Below, in pieces: positions 8,018-10,049 of a DNA stretch of 10,049 nucleotides. Numbering within the stretch: position 1 is the first letter of the stretch; the number at the start of each line of letters is the position of its first letter. A program made the position numbers and the translations under genes. The notes under the pieces are model-generated. The model was not told the origin of the DNA and did no database searches. It was given only the letters and a program-made list of their open reading frames with translations. Origin of the DNA: an uncultured Faecalibacterium sp. (GTDB lineage: Bacteria; Bacillota; Clostridia; Oscillospirales; Ruminococcaceae); contig CAAFSR010000062.1 in the NCBI GenBank assembly GCA_900765705.1, positions 1 to 10,049 of the forward strand, given 5' to 3'.

Positions 8018-8060
8018 CCTAGGATTCTTCCATTGTGGGAGAGTCCTAGGCTGTTTTTTT
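8018..8060 (+). terminator. Intrinsic terminator after mobA
   Basis: A 14-bp stem (8018-8031 with 8037-8050; two G-U pairs) with loop ATTGT is followed by CTG and seven T residues (8054-8060). It starts 10 nt after the mobA stop. It should end the helicase-mobC-mobA transcript and separates the mob unit from the following locus. Confidence 0.93.
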
Positions 8061-8069
8061 GTTATAGAA

Positions 8070-8200
8070 GTGTTTGGAACAAACGCGCAGCCTGCATCGG
8101 CACGATGCAGATCAAACGGGGTTTGGGCACAGCCCAACAAGCATTTTGAATTTGGATTTGAAAAATCCGATTCAAAAATTGCAAGTTGGTACCAACTTGC
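8070..8200 (+). other. Hairpin-rich noncoding region upstream of the methyltransferase remnant
   Basis: This gap contains a series of inverted repeats with very short loops. GTGTTTG-GAA-CAAACGC spans 8070-8086. CTGCATCG-GCA-CGATGCAG spans 8092-8110. CAAAC-GGG-GTTTG (8113-8125) competes with TTGGGC-ACA-GCCCAA (8123-8137). A long stem lies at 8144-8177 (TTTTGAAT with ATTCAAAA, then GGATTT with AAATCC, one G-U, one bulged T, loop GAA). The perfect palindrome at 8181-8200 ends the series. A frame is open through this stretch in phase with the methyltransferase, but the dense repeats and lack of a start signal argue against coding. The region could be a structured leader, a protein-binding array or an oriT-like site; I cannot name a known family. 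Confidence 0.7.
8181..8200. promoter_or_regulatory. Perfect 20-bp palindrome (candidate operator)
   Basis: GCAAGTTGGTACCAACTTGC is fully self-complementary, centred on GGTACC, and lies 67 bp before the methyltransferase ATG. A perfect dyad of this length is typical of a site for a dimeric DNA-binding protein; as RNA it could form an 8-bp hairpin with loop GTAC. No clear promoter hexamers were seen around it. Confidence 0.5.
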
Positions 8201-8267
8201 CCTGCTTGCCACAACAATGCGTCCTTTTTGTCCGCAGTTTGAAATTTTTAGATTGGAGAAAAACGCC

Positions 8268-8480
8268 ATGCCAACCTTGGAATGGATCGGTAAAAATAAA
8301 GTCGTGAACCATCATCAGGAAGTTTCCTTCCGGGTGCTGGAGCGGCAATACAGTTTTGATGAGCAGGGGCAGCACACCGAGAACAACGACAGTGAGAACA
8401 TGATCATCCACGGCGATAATCTTGAAGCACTGAAAGCCCTGTTGCCGCAGTATGAGGGCAAGGCTATATCGTTATCTTAA
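8268..8480 (+). pseudogene. Truncated Type III-like site-specific DNA methyltransferase (Mod), N-terminal remnant
   Basis: The 70-aa product begins MPTLEWIGKNKVVNHH and contains the block SENMIIHGDNLEALKALLP, the N-terminal part of Mod-type adenine methyltransferases; the FxGxG-like cofactor motif lies further on in such proteins. In intact family members the next residues resemble KCIYIDPPYNTG, carrying the catalytic DPPY motif, and the protein runs to several hundred residues. Here the similarity stops after YEGK (residue 65, base 8462), followed by A-I-S-L-S and a stop. GGAG at 8255-8258 gives a good ribosome binding site, so a short peptide may be made, but it cannot methylate DNA. No remainder of the gene is seen downstream in the window. 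The truncation marks a recombination junction. Confidence 0.82.
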
Positions 8481-8552
8481 CCCCCATTCTAATGAGTATC
8501 CTAAGTTCAGAGAATGTAGTAAGATTAAACTTTATAATTCATATTATGTTTC

Positions 8553-8581
8553 TTGCATTATTCGAGATGAGGAACTATAAT
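8553..8581 (+). promoter_or_regulatory. Sigma-A promoter for the HTH-regulator-kinase operon
   Basis: TTGCAT (8553-8558) and a perfect TATAAT (8576-8581) are 17 bp apart. Transcription would start near 8588, only a few bases before the GGAGG ribosome binding site (8591-8595) of the HTH gene, so the leader would be very short. The surrounding 8481-8600 is clearly more AT rich than the mob genes and holds no other gene. Confidence 0.75.
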
Positions 8582-8601
8582 GTACTTTGTGGAGGTGCGA
8601 A

Positions 8602-8796
8602 ATGGACTATATGACATTAAAAGAGGCCGCCGAGAAGTGGGGCGTGACACCTCGTAGAGTAAATTATTATTGTGCCGGTGGGCGTATCTCCGGCGCTGTG
8701 AAGATGGCCGGTGTTTGGCTGATTCCCAAAACTGCAGAAAAGCCGATTGATGGCCGGACAAAACAAGGAAGGTGCAGAAAGCATGAAACGATATAA
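8602..8796 (+). CDS. Small MerR/excisionase-like helix-turn-helix protein
   Basis: This is a 64-aa protein starting MDYMTLKEAAEKWGV. The segment TLKEAAEKWGVTPRRVNYYCAGGRI is a winged helix-turn-helix of the MerR/excisionase kind; only its first 20 residues or so form the recognition unit. It is followed by a wing-like GAVKMAGVWLIPKTAEKP and a basic tail (DGRTKQGRCRKHETI). I chose ATG 8602 because GGAGG (8591-8595) precedes it by 6 nt; an upstream TTG overlaps that site. The gene overlaps the response regulator start by 14 nt, so the two are co-translated. It has no effector domain, so it is probably a DNA-binding protein acting on the operon promoter or on element excision; its target is unknown. 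Confidence 0.8.
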   Translation: MDYMTLKEAAEKWGVTPRRVNYYCAGGRISGAVKMAGVWLIPKTAEKPIDGRTKQGRCRKHETI

Positions 8797-9454
8797 AATT
8801 ATGATAATTGAAGATGATCCTGTGATACAGGGAGAATTGCAAACATTATTGAATGGAAATGGATATGCAACGATTGGCATAAAGGATTTTTCTGCTGTGA
8901 TAGAACAGATTCAGGATGAAAAGCCACATCTGATTTTGTTGGACATTAAGTTGCCCGGAGAGAATGGCTTTGCTTTATGCTCTAAAATCCGTACCTTCTC
9001 CGAGGTGCCGATCATTTTTGTAACGAGCTGTAATACAGATATGGATGAATTAAACAGCATTATGCTGGGTGGCGATGCTTTTATCACGAAGCCCTATAAC
9101 ACAGCAATCCTACTTGCGAAAATCGCTTCCCTACTGAAAAAAGCTTATCCCGCACAGCAGCAGGAACAGATCGCCTATGGAGATGCGGTGCTGCATCTGG
9201 AATCCAGCAGTTTGGACTATCATGGACAGAGCGTAGAACTTACTAAGAACGAATTGAAAATTCTCTATTACCTGTTCAAGAACGGAGGGAAAATCTGTTC
9301 TCGTGGGGATATGATTGAGTATTTGTGGGACAATCAGTTATATGTGGATGACAATGCTTTGAGCGTCAATATCAACCGCATCCGGGAAAAACTGGCAGGC
9401 ATCGGTCTGACGGATTTTATCAAGACAAAGCACCGACAGGGGTACACGATATGA
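8783..9454 (+). CDS. OmpR/PhoB-family response regulator (Bce/Van-type)
   Basis: This 223-aa transcription regulator has a receiver domain (about 4-118) with the acidic pair D11/D12, phospho-acceptor D54 (LLDIKLPGENGF), T81 and K103 (TKPY), all conserved. The C-terminal winged-helix domain (about 128-223) includes LTKNELKILYYLFKNGGKI and VDDNALSVNINRIREKL, ending HRQGYTI. ATG 8783 follows GGAAGG (8767-8772). The kinase gene begins within its stop codon (ATGA), the usual arrangement for a paired system. By family analogy it would activate a peptide-antibiotic ABC transporter operon, expected downstream; that transporter is not in view. Confidence 0.93.
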   Translation: MKRYKIMIIEDDPVIQGELQTLLNGNGYATIGIKDFSAVIEQIQDEKPHLILLDIKLPGENGFALCSKIRTFSEVPIIFVTSCNTDMDELNSIMLGGDAFITKPYNTAILLAKIASLLKKAYPAQQQEQIAYGDAVLHLESSSLDYHGQSVELTKNELKILYYLFKNGGKICSRGDMIEYLWDNQLYVDDNALSVNINRIREKLAGIGLTDFIKTKHRQGYTI

Positions 9455-10049
9455 ACAGCAGACGATATTGGAAAAACAGGCTGCCATTTCTGCTGACGAA
9501 CTTGGTCTGCATGGCTGCACTCACGGTATTTTTGCTGGTGTGCGGCAATTCGTTTTCCGCAGTGGTATTGATCCTGATCGTATGGGCATTGATTTTGCTG
9601 ACGGGTCTTGCCCTCACTTACTGGAAACGGAAACGGCAGATGAAAAAACTTCTGGATATGGCGGAGCAGCTTTCCGAAAGATACCTCATTTCCGAAGTAA
9701 TGGAACTACCAGAACAGGCTGAGGATCAGGTTTACTATCGGCTTTTGAAAATGGCTGGAAAATCCATGTTGGAACAGATTGGAGAGATCGAGCGGGAACG
9801 CCTGGAGTACAAAGAATACATTGAGCAATGGATTCACGAAATCAAAACGCCCATTACTGCGATGAAACTCCTATGTGAAAACCATCGGACGGACTGGACA
9901 AAAGAACTTCTGTTGGAACTGGAAAAGACCAACCGCTTTACCGAACAGGCGCTTTATTACGCCCGCAGTGAGCATACAGAGAAAGATTATTCTGTCCGGG
10001 AAATGGCACTGTCCCAAGTGGTGCATCAGGCGATTGCAGATAATAAATA
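9451..10049 (+). CDS. Intramembrane-sensing histidine kinase, BceS-like (3' partial)
   Basis: The first 199 residues are present; the gene runs off the window. Two transmembrane segments (about 11-31 and 36-57) are separated by only a few residues (CGNSFS), so there is almost no extracellular sensor. This is the hallmark of intramembrane-sensing kinases of the BceS type, which detect antibiotics through a partner ABC transporter. A linker (about 60-120) leads to the dimerisation box EQWIHEIKTPITAMKL with phospho-acceptor H129. The ATP-binding domain lies beyond the window. ATG 9451 overlaps the regulator stop by 4 nt and AGGGGT (9438-9443) supplies a ribosome binding site. Confidence 0.92.
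   Translation, partial: MNSRRYWKNRLPFLLTNLVCMAALTVFLLVCGNSFSAVVLILIVWALILLTGLALTYWKRKRQMKKLLDMAEQLSERYLISEVMELPEQAEDQVYYRLLKMAGKSMLEQIGEIERERLEYKEYIEQWIHEIKTPITAMKLLCENHRTDWTKELLLELEKTNRFTEQALYYARSEHTEKDYSVREMALSQVVHQAIADNK

Noticed and set aside
8092..8110. Possible tRNA-like or CRISPR-repeat structure
   Set aside because: Isolated hairpins of different sequence with no cloverleaf, no regular repeat length and no spacers.
8070..8267. Extension of the methyltransferase remnant upstream by 66 codons to a GTG
   Set aside because: The family N-terminus MPTLEWIG starts at 8268 with its own GGAG site; upstream sequence is filled with inverted repeats.
8061..8268. Sigma-A promoter for the methyltransferase
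   Set aside because: No pair of hexamers at acceptable spacing could be found; TTGCCA near 8206 has no matching -10 element.

Overview
The window comes from an integrative and mobilizable or conjugative element in a Clostridia-type Firmicute, probably a gut lineage. I infer this from the protein content: a very large SNF2/DEAH-like helicase of the kind found in Tn1549/CTn-type elements, a MobC accessory protein, a MobA/VirD2 relaxase, the remnant of a Type III-like DNA methyltransferase, and a Bce-like two-component system. Strong AGGAGG-type ribosome binding sites, 4-nt gene overlaps and moderate GC agree. No taxonomic marker is present, so neither genus nor element name can be fixed.

Layout. 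Positions 1-1435 and 4281-6223 are two exons of one helicase gene. It is interrupted by a complete 2845-nt group II intron (1436-4280). The intron carries its own reverse transcriptase/maturase/HNH endonuclease (2155-4071) inside domain IV, a textbook 34-nt domain V (4148-4181) and a domain VI with a bulged A. The canonical 3' end would fall at 4227. Splicing there would shift the helicase frame and hit a stop codon. Splicing 53 nt later, after 4280, restores the helicase exactly (...YKN-LFLTTKM...). The intron therefore appears to be one of the rare group II introns with a 3' extension, as described in Bacillus cereus-group introns.

After the helicase, mobC (6220-6552) overlaps it by 4 nt. 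A 22-nt hairpin follows (6559-6580), then the relaxase gene mobA (6622-8007), closed by a strong intrinsic terminator (8018-8060). Positions 8070-8200 hold an unexplained series of short-loop hairpins ending in a perfect 20-bp palindrome. Next is a methyltransferase gene cut off after about 65 codons (8268-8480). A sequence junction near 8463-8466 leads into a more AT-rich stretch with a good sigma-A promoter (8553-8581).

That promoter drives an operon of overlapping genes: a 64-aa MerR-like helix-turn-helix protein (8602-8796), an OmpR-type response regulator (8783-9454), and the start of an intramembrane-sensing histidine kinase (9451 to the window end). An ABC transporter for peptide-antibiotic resistance would be expected beyond the edge. 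Helicase, MobC and MobA would act together in DNA processing and transfer. The regulator operon looks like cargo inserted into, or replacing most of, the methyltransferase locus.
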